DNA of 64,000 bases from REEB95 sp035632055 (GTDB lineage: Bacteria; Pseudomonadota; Alphaproteobacteria; ATCC43930; CGMCC-115725), in the NCBI GenBank assembly GCA_035632055.1, contig DASQHO010000081.1, positions 1 to 64,000 of the forward strand, written 5' to 3'. Shown in pieces: positions 43,883-52,270 of this stretch. The notes under the pieces were generated by a model that searched no databases, had not been told where the DNA came from, and saw only the letters and a program-made list of their open reading frames with translations. The position numbers and the translations under genes are program-made. How positions within the stretch are numbered: position 1 is the stretch's first letter; every line of letters starts with the position of its first letter.

Positions 43883-44763
43883 GAATTACTCTTCAGGCCG
43901 ATATGCGTATCGAGCTCGCGTACATAATCTAACAGACCGAGTCCCAGATCGATGTACGTATTCCGGACAAGGCGCCGACCGAGCCTGGGCGTGTAGTTGT
44001 ACGGCGTTTGCAAATAATGACCGGGCAGATCGGTTGCCTTGAACGTCACCGCGATTTCGCCGCCGAGGATTTCCCGTACCATGCTCATCATGTCACGGCT
44101 CGTCATCCGCTCGCGGCCGGTAAGATGAATAAATTGGTTCGCGAATTCTGGCGCCAATATGTCGGCGCTCATCGCTGCGGCATCGAGGACATGGATGTAT
44201 TCCCGCACTTCATCGCCGGTGCCGTAATGATCGATCCGACGTTCGACAATGGCCTGTGTCAGCAAATGATGGATGTAGTTGCTGCCGTCCGCCCGCGGGC
44301 CATAGAGCGAGCCGAAACGCAGTACCGTAAACTCGAGGCCAAAACGTTCCTGGTAGTCGACGACGAGACTTTCACACGTCTGTTTGGTCGTGCGATAGAA
44401 AGATCCTTGGTTCGAATAGACATAGACCGAACTTGCGAGGACGAACCGCTTGAGGCCAGCCGCCTGCGCCGCCTCGAGCATGTTGAGCGTACCGAGAATA
44501 TTCACCTCGACCGCCGCGCGCGGCTGATTGATCGCCTCGTTGATGTCTGCAACGGCGGCGAGGTGATAGACCGCGTCGCAGCCAACCATCGCGCGTTTCA
44601 CGCCCGCCGCATCGAGCACATCGCCGACGATCATCGTTTGGTTCGACTGAAGCCACGGCGACGGCTTACGGTCAAAGATCACGGCCTGATGGCCAGCGCC
44701 GGTCAAAGCGTCTGCGATGTGGCTGCCGAGGAAGCCGCTGCCGCCAGTGACGAGAATCTTCAT
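43879..44763 (-). CDS. NAD-dependent epimerase/dehydratase (SDR)
   Basis: 294 residues from ATG 44763 (ATGA overlap). MKILVTGGSGFLGSHIADAL, VYHLAAVADINEAINQP, LASSVYVYSNQGSFYRTTKQ TCESL (Ser, Tyr-x3-Lys) and LRFGSLYGPRADGSNYIHHL mark an extended SDR of the sugar-nucleotide epimerase class. It lies inside the tightly overlapped CMP-linked operon, so its substrate may be a free or nucleotide-linked precursor there. Reaction not predictable from sequence alone. Confidence 0.82.
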   Translation of the reverse strand: MKILVTGGSGFLGSHIADALTGAGHQAVIFDRKPSPWLQSNQTMIVGDVLDAAGVKRAMVGCDAVYHLAAVADINEAINQPRAAVEVNILGTLNMLEAAQAAGLKRFVLASSVYVYSNQGSFYRTTKQTCESLVVDYQERFGLEFTVLRFGSLYGPRADGSNYIHHLLTQAIVERRIDHYGTGDEVREYIHVLDAAAMSADILAPEFANQFIHLTGRERMTSRDMMSMVREILGGEIAVTFKATDLPGHYLQTPYNYTPRLGRRLVRNTYIDLGLGLLDYVRELDTHIGLKSNS

Positions 44764-45461
44764 GACGTCGCGGCCTGTGGTTGGGTCGTGGCGTAAAGCC
44801 GCCGCGCGGATTCAGCCAGCGGCGTCAAATCGCGCACCGTCGGCACTTCCGGTGAAAACGGATATGGGTCGCCGGGCGTGAGCCGGCCGATAAACGCGAC
44901 GCCGTTGGTGCGCGCCGCCGCGAGATCGGCAGCGGCGTCGCCGACCATCAACACGTTCGCCGCAGTCCATCCGCGTTCCTCCAGCAGCGCGCGCACGGCT
45001 TCGCTCTTCGCCGGCGGACTGCCGCGCACGGCCGCAAAGAAACGCCCCAAGCCGCGTCGGGCCACGACGCGCTCGAGCTCCCGCTGCGGCGTCGACGAAA
45101 CGACGGCCATCGACATCCGGCGATCGAGCGTGGCGAGCAGCTCGCCGGCACCAGGCACCATCGGGCAGTTTGTTACCGCATCCTCGACGAGTTGCGCGAA
45201 TCGCACCCCAAGATCTTGGCGGATCGACGCCGTAAGCGGCTCATGCAAGATGTCGCGATAGATCATCTCGAACTTGGTGAAGCGATCGACGCCCGCGTGA
45301 CGACGATGGAGATCGACAATCGCCTCGATCCGGCCGGCCCGGTCGGCAAAAAGCGCGCGAAACGCTTCAGTCTTTAGCTCTGTCGATTCGACGATTACGC
45401 CGTCGAAATCGAAGATCATTGCCGCGAAACGCCGATCAAGCACGGGTGCGCCGCTCTGCAA
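44760..45461 (-). CDS. HAD-superfamily phosphatase
   Basis: 233 residues from TTG 45461, chosen because GAGGA lies 8-9 nt upstream; an ATG at 45419 directly before the first motif is an alternative. HAD motif I is MIFDFDGVIVES (Asp18 and Asp20), motif II VVSSTPQRELE, motif III around SPPAKSEAV and motif IV MVGDAAADLAAARTNGV. Cap domain between motifs I and II is helical, as in beta-phosphoglucomutase/Gph-type enzymes. Probably removes a phosphate from a pathway intermediate before CMP activation. Confidence 0.8.
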   Translation of the reverse strand: MQSGAPVLDRRFAAMIFDFDGVIVESTELKTEAFRALFADRAGRIEAIVDLHRRHAGVDRFTKFEMIYRDILHEPLTASIRQDLGVRFAQLVEDAVTNCPMVPGAGELLATLDRRMSMAVVSSTPQRELERVVARRGLGRFFAAVRGSPPAKSEAVRALLEERGWTAANVLMVGDAAADLAAARTNGVAFIGRLTPGDPYPFSPEVPTVRDLTPLAESARRLYATTQPQAATS

Positions 45462-46431
45462 TTGCGTATTCCTCTTCGGGAACGGGTGACAATAGGTTCT
45501 GTCCGCTGAGAAAGCGGATGGCCTCGCGCGTCGCCTCGATCTCCATCTGCGCGCGGCAATCGACCGTCATCGAACCCATGTGGCAGGTTAGCAGAGCGTT
45601 CGGCAATTCGGCGAGCGCGCCCCGATACGGCTCATCGCAAAAGACGTCGATAGCGGCGCTCTTGATCATGCCGCCGCTCAGCGCACGGGCCAGATCCATC
45701 TCGTTGACGATCCCGCCGCGCGCAGTATTCACTAAAACCGCCGACCGCTTCATCAAAGCGAGCTCGCGGGCACCGATTAGATCGATGGTGTCGGCAGTTA
45801 ACGGTACGTGCACGCTTACGATATCCGCGTTCCGATAAATCGTTTCTTTGTCGACCCATTCGACGCCAGTCAGCGTTTGATCGGGAGCAAGGTCGTTCGC
45901 GAGAATGCGCACGCCCGGAAACCCTCCTTGCAGATGACGAATGACCCGACGGCCGATGCGACCGACCCCTAAAATCCCCACAGTTGCATTTGCCAGGCGC
46001 AAGCCGGTATGGCGGGTCCACTCGCCGGCGCGCAGCCCGCGATCCGCTGGATTGACGCCCCGCAATAGATCGATCATCAGACCGATCGCAAGTTCGCCAA
46101 CCGCTGCCGAAGGACCGTCGGGCGTGTAAGAAACGGCAATGCCACGCCGTCGCGCGGCCATCAGGTCGACACTGTCGAGTCCGATGCCGACCCGGCAAAT
46201 CGCCTTCAATTCTGGGCAAGCCGCCATGACTTCGGCGGTGATCGGCTCGGTGCCGGCGACGACAACCGGAAAGCCCTTGATGACACCCAAGACCTCGGCC
46301 GGCTGCAGCCGCCGGTCGAGCGGATTAAACGCGAGCTCGATACCGGCGGCTGCCGCGAGCTCGAGCGGCGTACGATCATGCACGCCAAAGGGTGCGGTGG
46401 TAACGACAATGCGCTTCGAGTGGAGACTCAT
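45436..46431 (-). CDS. D-isomer-specific 2-hydroxyacid dehydrogenase (PGDH-like)
   Basis: 331 residues from ATG 46431 (ATGA overlap). NAD site VGILGVGRIGRRVI (GxGxxG), catalytic Arg in NTARGGIVNE (Arg238), Glu267 in CDEPY and His284 in CHMGS. All three catalytic residues are present. No C-terminal ACT domain, so it is unlike the main serine-pathway enzyme. In the context of a phosphatase, a HisC-like aminotransferase and a CMP-transferase it may supply a 2-keto or 2-hydroxy acid for a carbohydrate substituent. Confidence 0.83.
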   Translation of the reverse strand: MSLHSKRIVVTTAPFGVHDRTPLELAAAAGIELAFNPLDRRLQPAEVLGVIKGFPVVVAGTEPITAEVMAACPELKAICRVGIGLDSVDLMAARRRGIAVSYTPDGPSAAVGELAIGLMIDLLRGVNPADRGLRAGEWTRHTGLRLANATVGILGVGRIGRRVIRHLQGGFPGVRILANDLAPDQTLTGVEWVDKETIYRNADIVSVHVPLTADTIDLIGARELALMKRSAVLVNTARGGIVNEMDLARALSGGMIKSAAIDVFCDEPYRGALAELPNALLTCHMGSMTVDCRAQMEIEATREAIRFLSGQNLLSPVPEEEYAIAERRTRA

Positions 46432-48278
46432 GCTTGGGCCCGGGCGCCCAGGGCGCCGTCTTCAGACACGAGGTCAAGACGTTGATGCTCGACCATGTCT
46501 CGGTAGCGCCCGCCACGGGCGATGAGTTCGTCGTGCCCGCCCTCTTCCACAATTCGGCCAGCCTCCATGACCAGAACTTTATCCGCGCGACGAACAGTTG
46601 AGAGCCGGTGAGCGATAACAAGAACGGTGCGATCTTGCGACAGGGTTTCGATTGCCCGCTGGATCGCGCGCTCCGTAAAAGTATCAAGATTGCTTGTCGC
46701 CTCGTCGAAGATAAGGAGGTCTGGATTCGCCAGGATCGCTCGCGCGATCGAAATGCGCTGCTGCTGGCCACCGGACAGTCGCACGCCACGGTCGCCGAGC
46801 GGTGTATCGTACCCCTGAGGCAGTTGTTCGATGAACTCGTCTGCCGCAGCGAGCCGCGCTGCCGCCTGTATTTCCCCGATTGCCACATGCTCGCGACCGA
46901 ACGCGATGTTGCGCGCGGCCGTGTCGTTGAAGATGATGGTATCTTGCGTCACAACGGCGATACGCCGACGCCAACTGCGAATGTCGAAATTGCGTAGATC
47001 CACATCGTCAACCGTGATCCGGCCGTTCTGTGGATCGTAAAGGCGCGCGATTAATGCGATCAACGTCGTCTTACCGGCACCAGACGGGCCGACAATTGCG
47101 GTCATCTTACCGCGGTCGATCGTCAACGACAGATCGTGAATCGCCCGATCGCCATCACCTGCATACATAAACCCGACGTTCTCGAATCTGATACTACGGC
47201 GCAAGCCGTCGGCCGGGCGCACTCCATTCGGCTGCCGTCGTCCCGAAGCTTCTGCGTAAAACGAATCGAGCGCATCGAAGAATGGAATATTGTTCACGAT
47301 CCGCGCACGTGCCGTGTTGATCGTACTGATTGGCGTCATCAATCGAAACATGAGGAAGAAGAACACAAGGACTGGCGCCACCCACGCGACAGAGTCTTGT
47401 GAATGAACGGCAGCGTTCGCGAAAAGCAGAAACGCAATAAAAAGCCCCCCCATCGTGCTCAGAAGCGGCCCATTCAACGCAAAAATACTGGTCGATCGTA
47501 TTCGTTGCGACGCCATCTCGCCGACTGCGTCGGCGTATGCACGGACCATTTGCGGTTCCGCCGTCGCTAGCCTCACCAGCTTCATTCCCATCATGCTTTG
47601 GATCATGGTCTGGTTCGCGCGGCTGATCGCCGTCGTCAAGCGCTCGCCAGCGTTGCGCAGTGGACCTGATGATATCCAACGCAGTAGAAGAGACGCAGCG
47701 ATCAGGAACACCGTGGCGAGCATCGTTAGTTTCCACGATACGGCCAGCATCAATACCATGTAGACCGTAACCACGAGACCGTTGGACAGAACATCGGCCA
47801 AACTGGTGAACATACTGGCGGTGGCCTGCGTCCATCCTTCGGCCGTACTCAGGAGAAAACCAAATTCCTTCTGATTGATGTACGCAATCTCGACTGCCAT
47901 CATCGATTCAAAGCTACGCACATTCAATTTTCGTTCCAGCCGTATTGGGATAACGGAACCGCAAACGGCTATCGCGTACTGCAATGCATTGCGCAAAACC
48001 ACGATGCCGGCCAATGCGACGGCGACGATCTCAATGCGCCGTCCAGGTGTGTAACCGGAGAAGAACGCCGATATGTCACCCAGCAAGGGGATATTCGTGA
48101 AGCCTCCGCTGCCTTGCGTTTCCAAAATCGGCACGACGAGCGATACGGTTATACCTTCGGTAAATGCGCCGATGACCGACAGAACAAGAAATAGCGCGAA
48201 TAAACCCTTCTCTTCCGCGAGTGCGTGAATGCACCGCCGGCCAAAATTCACATATCCGATGATTTTCTGCGCAATCAT
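46428..48278 (-). CDS. ABC exporter, fused membrane and ATPase domains
   Basis: 616 residues. Six membrane segments in residues about 25-325, then an ATPase: Walker A GPSGAGKTT (397-405), Q-loop TQD, signature LSGGQ (501-505), Walker B LLIFDE (521-526). Half-transporter of the MsbA/PglK type. In polysaccharide loci such exporters flip lipid-linked oligosaccharides across the inner membrane. No Wzx was recognised, so this is the most obvious flippase in the locus. It follows the LIC12162-like gene by 16 nt and overlaps the dehydrogenase by 4. Confidence 0.88.
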   Translation of the reverse strand: MIAQKIIGYVNFGRRCIHALAEEKGLFALFLVLSVIGAFTEGITVSLVVPILETQGSGGFTNIPLLGDISAFFSGYTPGRRIEIVAVALAGIVVLRNALQYAIAVCGSVIPIRLERKLNVRSFESMMAVEIAYINQKEFGFLLSTAEGWTQATASMFTSLADVLSNGLVVTVYMVLMLAVSWKLTMLATVFLIAASLLLRWISSGPLRNAGERLTTAISRANQTMIQSMMGMKLVRLATAEPQMVRAYADAVGEMASQRIRSTSIFALNGPLLSTMGGLFIAFLLFANAAVHSQDSVAWVAPVLVFFFLMFRLMTPISTINTARARIVNNIPFFDALDSFYAEASGRRQPNGVRPADGLRRSIRFENVGFMYAGDGDRAIHDLSLTIDRGKMTAIVGPSGAGKTTLIALIARLYDPQNGRITVDDVDLRNFDIRSWRRRIAVVTQDTIIFNDTAARNIAFGREHVAIGEIQAAARLAAADEFIEQLPQGYDTPLGDRGVRLSGGQQQRISIARAILANPDLLIFDEATSNLDTFTERAIQRAIETLSQDRTVLVIAHRLSTVRRADKVLVMEAGRIVEEGGHDELIARGGRYRDMVEHQRLDLVSEDGALGARAQA

Positions 48279-48294
48279 TGTGGATGGGACTGAA

Positions 48295-49974
48295 CTACAC
48301 CGTTGCGAGGATTTGCCACCACCTGAACCACCAAAACCTGTCGGCGAGCGCGAATTTTTCGCACCAACGCTTCCGCGCGCGCTCGACCCGAGGTTCGCGC
48401 CACCACTCTTCGGCGCGGTTCAATACCGATTGAACCTGCACCGCCGCCTGTTCAGGGTTGGAAAACAAAATTCCCGCATCTTCGAGTTCGGCAAACAGAG
48501 GCGCTGCTTGGCGTGAGAGCGGCCATGCGTCCTTCTGCCAATACCCGATGGTTGGAATTCCACACGCCATGCTGATTGGAAAAGTCGTGAACGGGTGATC
48601 GATGACAGTGAGCCGGCTGGCCATCATCGCATCGTGCAAACGGCCCTCGACAGTTTTGAGATTTGGGATGAACTGGCGCAGCCATTCGACGTCGGCGAAG
48701 GAATACGGTGAAAGATACGGTCGATATAGAAGCTTTGCAGTCACCGTCGACGGCAGTACAGAAAAGAACCGCTCTTTCCAGCGGCGATATTCGACGTGCG
48801 TTGGCGTGAGATCGAATCGAGTATAGAGCGGTAACATTAGCGAGCTGACGAAAACCCAGTTTTCGCTCGGCCGCCGCGGCAATCCCAAACCGCTTCCCAA
48901 GGTCGCCGACGGCAAGGGCACAAAACGCGACGTTTCGTCCTCATATTCGGTCCATCCCCACGTGGCGAAGGCCTCGTAGCCGTATTCGTTCTCGACGTGC
49001 TGCGTATCGGGCGAACCCCACCCGTAAACTCCACCATGCTGGACCGGAACGACACGCTCGCCGGCCTCAACAGCGTGCGCACGCCGAACGCTTTCCTGAT
49101 CGTTGTGGGGATTCATGTAGACGACGTGAAGCCTTCCTGAACGATATTGTTGCGTCGCTGCATCGGCATCGAGCGATTTGAAACCTGACCCCAAACATTC
49201 GGGCTCGGTGCTGTCGACCAACTCATCGACGAGCTTGAGGAATGCTTCCGGAAAGTCTGTTGGCGCACGAAACGGTGGCGGCACCGGGCGCGCCTTGCGG
49301 CGCGGCAAAAGATTGACATAAAGAGCTGTTGCACGTTCCCAGACGTGGGCGAAGCGCCATCCGCGCATCGCCAAAGTCGCAATGTTTTCGACCGAGCGGC
49401 GCCGATGCAACCGTAACGGCGGCAGCGTGATGGGCTGCGGTGTAATCTTGCGATCGTTGGCGACGCGCCAATGAGCTGGGGCCAAGCGCCGTACGATTTC
49501 ATTAATGAGCCAGGCCCGAAAGTCACTCGGATCCCGCGTCTCGACCACAAATTGCTGTGTAGTCGCGAACCGAAAAGGCGCCGTCGCAACCACCAGAGAG
49601 ACATCGAGCGGCTCTGCACCGGCGCGGCCAATGAAGGCCCCGACGTGCCCCCAAATCCGCCAGCACGTCATCGTCAGATGCAACAACCAGTCGATGAGCA
49701 CGACACGCCAGAACGCGCGGCTGTAGTTGACGCCATGTCGTCGATTCATCTCTGGCCAAAGCCGGTCGAGCAGCGTATGCGCGAGGGCGCGCGTCACCTT
49801 GCCCGCTTCCCTGCGAGCGCCCGCTTCGGCGAATGGGTCGACGAATTCGAGCGAATCCCATTCGGGATAAATGTTCTCTGCTCGAAAAAAACACCATGGC
49901 CCCAGGGCGACATGCGTTTCGGGGCTGAAGTCAGGTGGGATGGTATCGACAATCAGTCGGCGCGGCTTTGTCAT
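48295..49974 (-). CDS. Putative transferase, LIC12162-like
   Basis: 559 residues from ATG 49974. The N-terminal HVALGPWCFFRAENIYPEWD SLEF matches the LG-x-WC opening of the LIC12162 family of surface-carbohydrate transferases, as I recall it. Later GERVVPVQHGGVYGWGSPDT, MLPLYTRFDLTP and SRLTVIDHPFTTFPISMACG IPTIGYW form a GT-B-like donor domain. Members occur in Leptospira and other O-antigen clusters; activity is unproven. It is the first gene after the RfaH-like gene and its leader holds an ops-like word. Confidence 0.75.
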   Translation of the reverse strand: MTKPRRLIVDTIPPDFSPETHVALGPWCFFRAENIYPEWDSLEFVDPFAEAGARREAGKVTRALAHTLLDRLWPEMNRRHGVNYSRAFWRVVLIDWLLHLTMTCWRIWGHVGAFIGRAGAEPLDVSLVVATAPFRFATTQQFVVETRDPSDFRAWLINEIVRRLAPAHWRVANDRKITPQPITLPPLRLHRRRSVENIATLAMRGWRFAHVWERATALYVNLLPRRKARPVPPPFRAPTDFPEAFLKLVDELVDSTEPECLGSGFKSLDADAATQQYRSGRLHVVYMNPHNDQESVRRAHAVEAGERVVPVQHGGVYGWGSPDTQHVENEYGYEAFATWGWTEYEDETSRFVPLPSATLGSGLGLPRRPSENWVFVSSLMLPLYTRFDLTPTHVEYRRWKERFFSVLPSTVTAKLLYRPYLSPYSFADVEWLRQFIPNLKTVEGRLHDAMMASRLTVIDHPFTTFPISMACGIPTIGYWQKDAWPLSRQAAPLFAELEDAGILFSNPEQAAVQVQSVLNRAEEWWREPRVERARKRWCEKFALADRFWWFRWWQILATV

Positions 49975-50012
49975 CGTGGATCACAATTTTCTTACGTGCG
50001 GCCGCACCCAAT

Positions 50013-50020
50013 GCTACCGC
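50013..50020 (-). promoter_or_regulatory. Possible ops-like element
   Basis: On the minus strand GCGGTAGC lies in the 107-nt gap between the RfaH-like gene and the first transferase gene, about 40 nt before its ATG. The core of the enterobacterial ops element recognised by RfaH is GGCGGTAGCGTG, so eight bases match. The same 8-mer occurs elsewhere in the window, so this is only a candidate. Confidence 0.3.
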
Positions 50021-50081
50021 AGTCCGGGTGAATCGCTGTTCACCGGACCGCTTGCGGAACTAAAGTTTGTGCACGCCGCGG

Positions 50082-50579
50082 CTAGGCAGCGCGCACGGCA
50101 GCAAAGGGCAGCGCGACGCGAAGCGCGCGGCCCAGCATCTCGACGAGCAGCACGACCTGCCGCTCTCCCGATATCCGTTCGAAAAGGCCAACCAGATCGG
50201 CCATCGGGCCGCGCTCAATGAGCACCGGCTGACCGGGCTTAAAGCTCGGCTGCGGCAGATCCATGACATCCGCCTCGTCGCAGTCGCCGCGGATCGCAGC
50301 GATGATATTCGACGGCACGGCACTCGGTAGCAGACCAAAGCTCACCAAAGACGTCACACCGAATGTTCCGTTGATGCAGCGCCAAGCTTGTGCGTTGATG
50401 TCGAACTTCACGAACAAATACCGTGGGAAAACCGGCGCCAGGACGGTTTCGACCTTGCGCGCGTGGCTGCGCAGCTTGCGAAAGCGCGGCAAGAAAGTCT
50501 CGAAGCCTTGGTGGCGCAGGTTGGCATCCGCCTTGGATTCAGCCGCCGTCTGCGTGCGCACCGCATACCATTGTTTCAA
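50082..50579 (-). CDS. rfaH: NusG-like antiterminator (RfaH-type)
   Basis: 165 residues from TTG 50579, preceded by GAGG; a TTG at 50627 would add 16 residues not typical of the family. KQWYAVRTQTAAESKADANL is the NusG N-terminal signature, VFPRYLFVKFD and WRCINGTFGVTSLVSFG the NGN domain, and the C-terminal FKPGQPVLIERGPMADLVGL FERISGERQVVLLVEMLGR is a KOW domain. Specialised NusG paralogues at the head of polysaccharide operons let RNA polymerase read through long transcripts. The operator-promoter at 50641-50683 and the ops-like word downstream support that role. Confidence 0.82.
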   Translation of the reverse strand: MKQWYAVRTQTAAESKADANLRHQGFETFLPRFRKLRSHARKVETVLAPVFPRYLFVKFDINAQAWRCINGTFGVTSLVSFGLLPSAVPSNIIAAIRGDCDEADVMDLPQPSFKPGQPVLIERGPMADLVGLFERISGERQVVLLVEMLGRALRVALPFAAVRAA

Positions 50580-50640
50580 AGCGTCAACCTCGCCCGTTGG
50601 GATCCCTGTCTGTCTGCGCAGGCCCAAATTCTACGGCCAT

Positions 50641-50683
50641 GTTCATGGTGTGAACAATACGCTATTCGCGATCTCGTGGTCAA
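50641..50683 (-). promoter_or_regulatory. Promoter of the RfaH-like gene with operator GTTCAT-GGT-GTGAAC
   Basis: Minus-strand -35 TTGACC (50678-50683) and -10 TATTGT (50654-50659) are 18 nt apart. The inverted repeat GTTCATGGTGTGAAC (50641-50655) overlaps the -10 and the expected start point. It is a near copy of the repeat at 51376-51390 on the neighbouring regulator gene. Confidence 0.65.
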
Positions 50684-50733
50684 GGCCGGTGGTCACAGAA
50701 AATGTCATTAACTGATTGAGATATATGACATAT

Positions 50734-51381
50734 TCACGGTGCGGCATTGGCAGCGTTCGAGCCGCGCGGCGGGGTGATCTGAAGGAATTCCGGGGCCAAC
50801 ACCCGCTCCGTGCCGAGCCTCGCCGTCAGCGCCTCAAAACGCGCCTGTGGATGTTTGGTGTCGGTGATGATGACCGCATCGACCGCGCCCGCGGCTTCAA
50901 GATTGGGAAGAACCGGCCAGCGATTGCTTCCATGCATACTCGCGTCATCGACTACAATCAGCTCCACCGAACGTCCTTGCGCAGCAAGCTGAGCGATTTC
51001 CGCCAGCTCGCCATCACCCGCCAATACGATCCGCCGCCACCCGCGCTCTTCACACAGCGCAAATAGGTCGCCATAAGCCGCGCGTGCCTGACGAAAGAAA
51101 TCAAGTGACACCGAAAGATATTCCGCGACCAATCTCGACTTCTCGGCGAAACCGTCGGGCGTCAAGTAGTATGCGTAGCGGCGTGCGGGCGCTTGACTGA
51201 TCTTGACCAGCCCCTTGCGCACGCAACGTTTGATCAGCGCATTCGCCAGTCCGAGTGCAACGCCGGCGCGGCTCGCGACGCTGCGTTGATTGGTGTGAGC
51301 GCCACCATCCAATGCATTCAAGACCGCGAGCATGGTTTCGTGCGGCGTCGCGGTCTCAGATGATCGCGAGAGCTTGTTCAC
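50734..51381 (-). CDS. Winged-helix (MarR-like) regulator of the polysaccharide locus
   Basis: 215 residues from GTG 51381. The N-terminal 85 residues read as a winged helix: LAVLNALDGGAHTNQRSVAS RAGVALGLANALIKRCVRKG LVKI, then a wing RRYAYYLTPDGF. Residues about 110-200 look like a small Rossmann-type domain (RRIVLAGDGELAEIAQLAAQ; VELIVVDDASMHG), perhaps a ligand sensor. Regulators of this shape often stand beside RfaH-like genes in alphaproteobacterial EPS loci. Its own GTG lies inside a perfect GTTCAC-N3-GTGAAC repeat, so it probably autoregulates and also controls the RfaH-like gene. No operon partner. Confidence 0.75.
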   Translation of the reverse strand: MNKLSRSSETATPHETMLAVLNALDGGAHTNQRSVASRAGVALGLANALIKRCVRKGLVKISQAPARRYAYYLTPDGFAEKSRLVAEYLSVSLDFFRQARAAYGDLFALCEERGWRRIVLAGDGELAEIAQLAAQGRSVELIVVDDASMHGSNRWPVLPNLEAAGAVDAVIITDTKHPQARFEALTARLGTERVLAPEFLQITPPRGSNAANAAP

Positions 51382-51416
51382 CGTGTGAACATGACCTGAT
51401 ATAATAAAAAAGTCAA
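51374..51416. promoter_or_regulatory. Regulator/methyltransferase divergent promoter with operator
   Basis: Perfect inverted repeat GTTCACCGTGTGAAC (51376-51390) overlaps the regulator's start codon. Minus-strand -35 TTGACT (51411-51416) sits 17-18 nt from a weak -10 that overlaps the repeat. Plus-strand TATAAT (51400-51405) with a weak -35 inside the repeat could drive the methyltransferase at 51434. One bound dimer could affect both genes. Confidence 0.65.
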
Positions 51417-51433
51417 ATTTCTCTTGTCCCGCA

Positions 51434-52270
51434 ATGGGTTTAAATCAGATTTCCATGGTCGCTGACACACCGGAAAACAGGCGCTTCGCCTTTGGGGCCA
51501 ACTGGCGACGTTATGCCAAGGAATTGGATGAGGCGGCGATCCACCGCGCCGAACTGTCCGTGTGTACCCTCCTCGATGTTGAGGATCTCAAGGGCCGCAG
51601 TTTTCTCGATGTTGGATCCGGCAGTGGTTTGTTTTCACTGGCAGCGCGCCGGTTAGGCGCGTCAGTCCTGTCGTTCGACTACGACCCCGAATCGGTCGCC
51701 GTCACGGAGAGCCTGCGCGCCCGCCATAAACCCGACAAATCCGGCTGGCGGATTGAACGCGGATCCGCCCTCGACGCCAACTACCTCGCAGGCCTCGGTC
51801 AATTTGAGATCGTCTATGCCTGGGGGGTCCTGCATCATACCGGCGACATGTGGACAGCCCTTGGCAATGTCGCGGGCACCGTCGCACCGAGCGGCACTTT
51901 GGCGATCGCGATATACAATGACCAGGGCCCCGCCAGTCGCCGCTGGGTATCGATCAAGCGGGCTTACAATCGTCTCCCCAAGCTAATGCGCTTTGTCATT
52001 CTTTGGCCGGCTTTGCTGCGATTGTGGGGTCCCTGCAGTGTACGCGACATCCTCGCCGGCCGCGGTTTTTCGACATGGCGCGACTATCGTCGCGAGCGCG
52101 GAATGTCGCCCTGGCGCGACGTCGTCGACTGGGTTGGCGGCTGGCCATTTGAAGTTGCAACGCCCGACGCGATCGTCGCGTTCTTCGCAATGCGCGGATT
52201 TACTCTCTTGCGGTCGAAAACCGTCGGCCGCGGTCACGGCTGTAACGAATTCGTCTTCCGCCGCACTTAA
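51434..52270 (+). CDS. Class I SAM methyltransferase
   Basis: 278 residues from ATG 51434 (ATG 51455 possible). SFLDVGSGSGLFSLAARRLG and VLSFDYDPESV form the SAM site; FEIVYAWGVLHHTGDMWTAL and VAPSGTLAIAIYNDQGP are motifs II-III, all typical of Methyltransf_25-like small-molecule enzymes. The C-terminal FSTWRDYRRERGMSPWRDVV DW is a feature seen in polysaccharide-locus methylases. Divergent from the winged-helix regulator and perhaps under its control. Ends 4 nt into the convergent glycosyltransferase stop. Confidence 0.82.
   Translation: MGLNQISMVADTPENRRFAFGANWRRYAKELDEAAIHRAELSVCTLLDVEDLKGRSFLDVGSGSGLFSLAARRLGASVLSFDYDPESVAVTESLRARHKPDKSGWRIERGSALDANYLAGLGQFEIVYAWGVLHHTGDMWTALGNVAGTVAPSGTLAIAIYNDQGPASRRWVSIKRAYNRLPKLMRFVILWPALLRLWGPCSVRDILAGRGFSTWRDYRRERGMSPWRDVVDWVGGWPFEVATPDAIVAFFAMRGFTLLRSKTVGRGHGCNEFVFRRT

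Noticed and set aside
45419..45461. ATG 45419 as the HAD phosphatase start
   Set aside because: Possible, but no ribosome-binding site precedes it, while TTG 45461 has GAGGA at good spacing.
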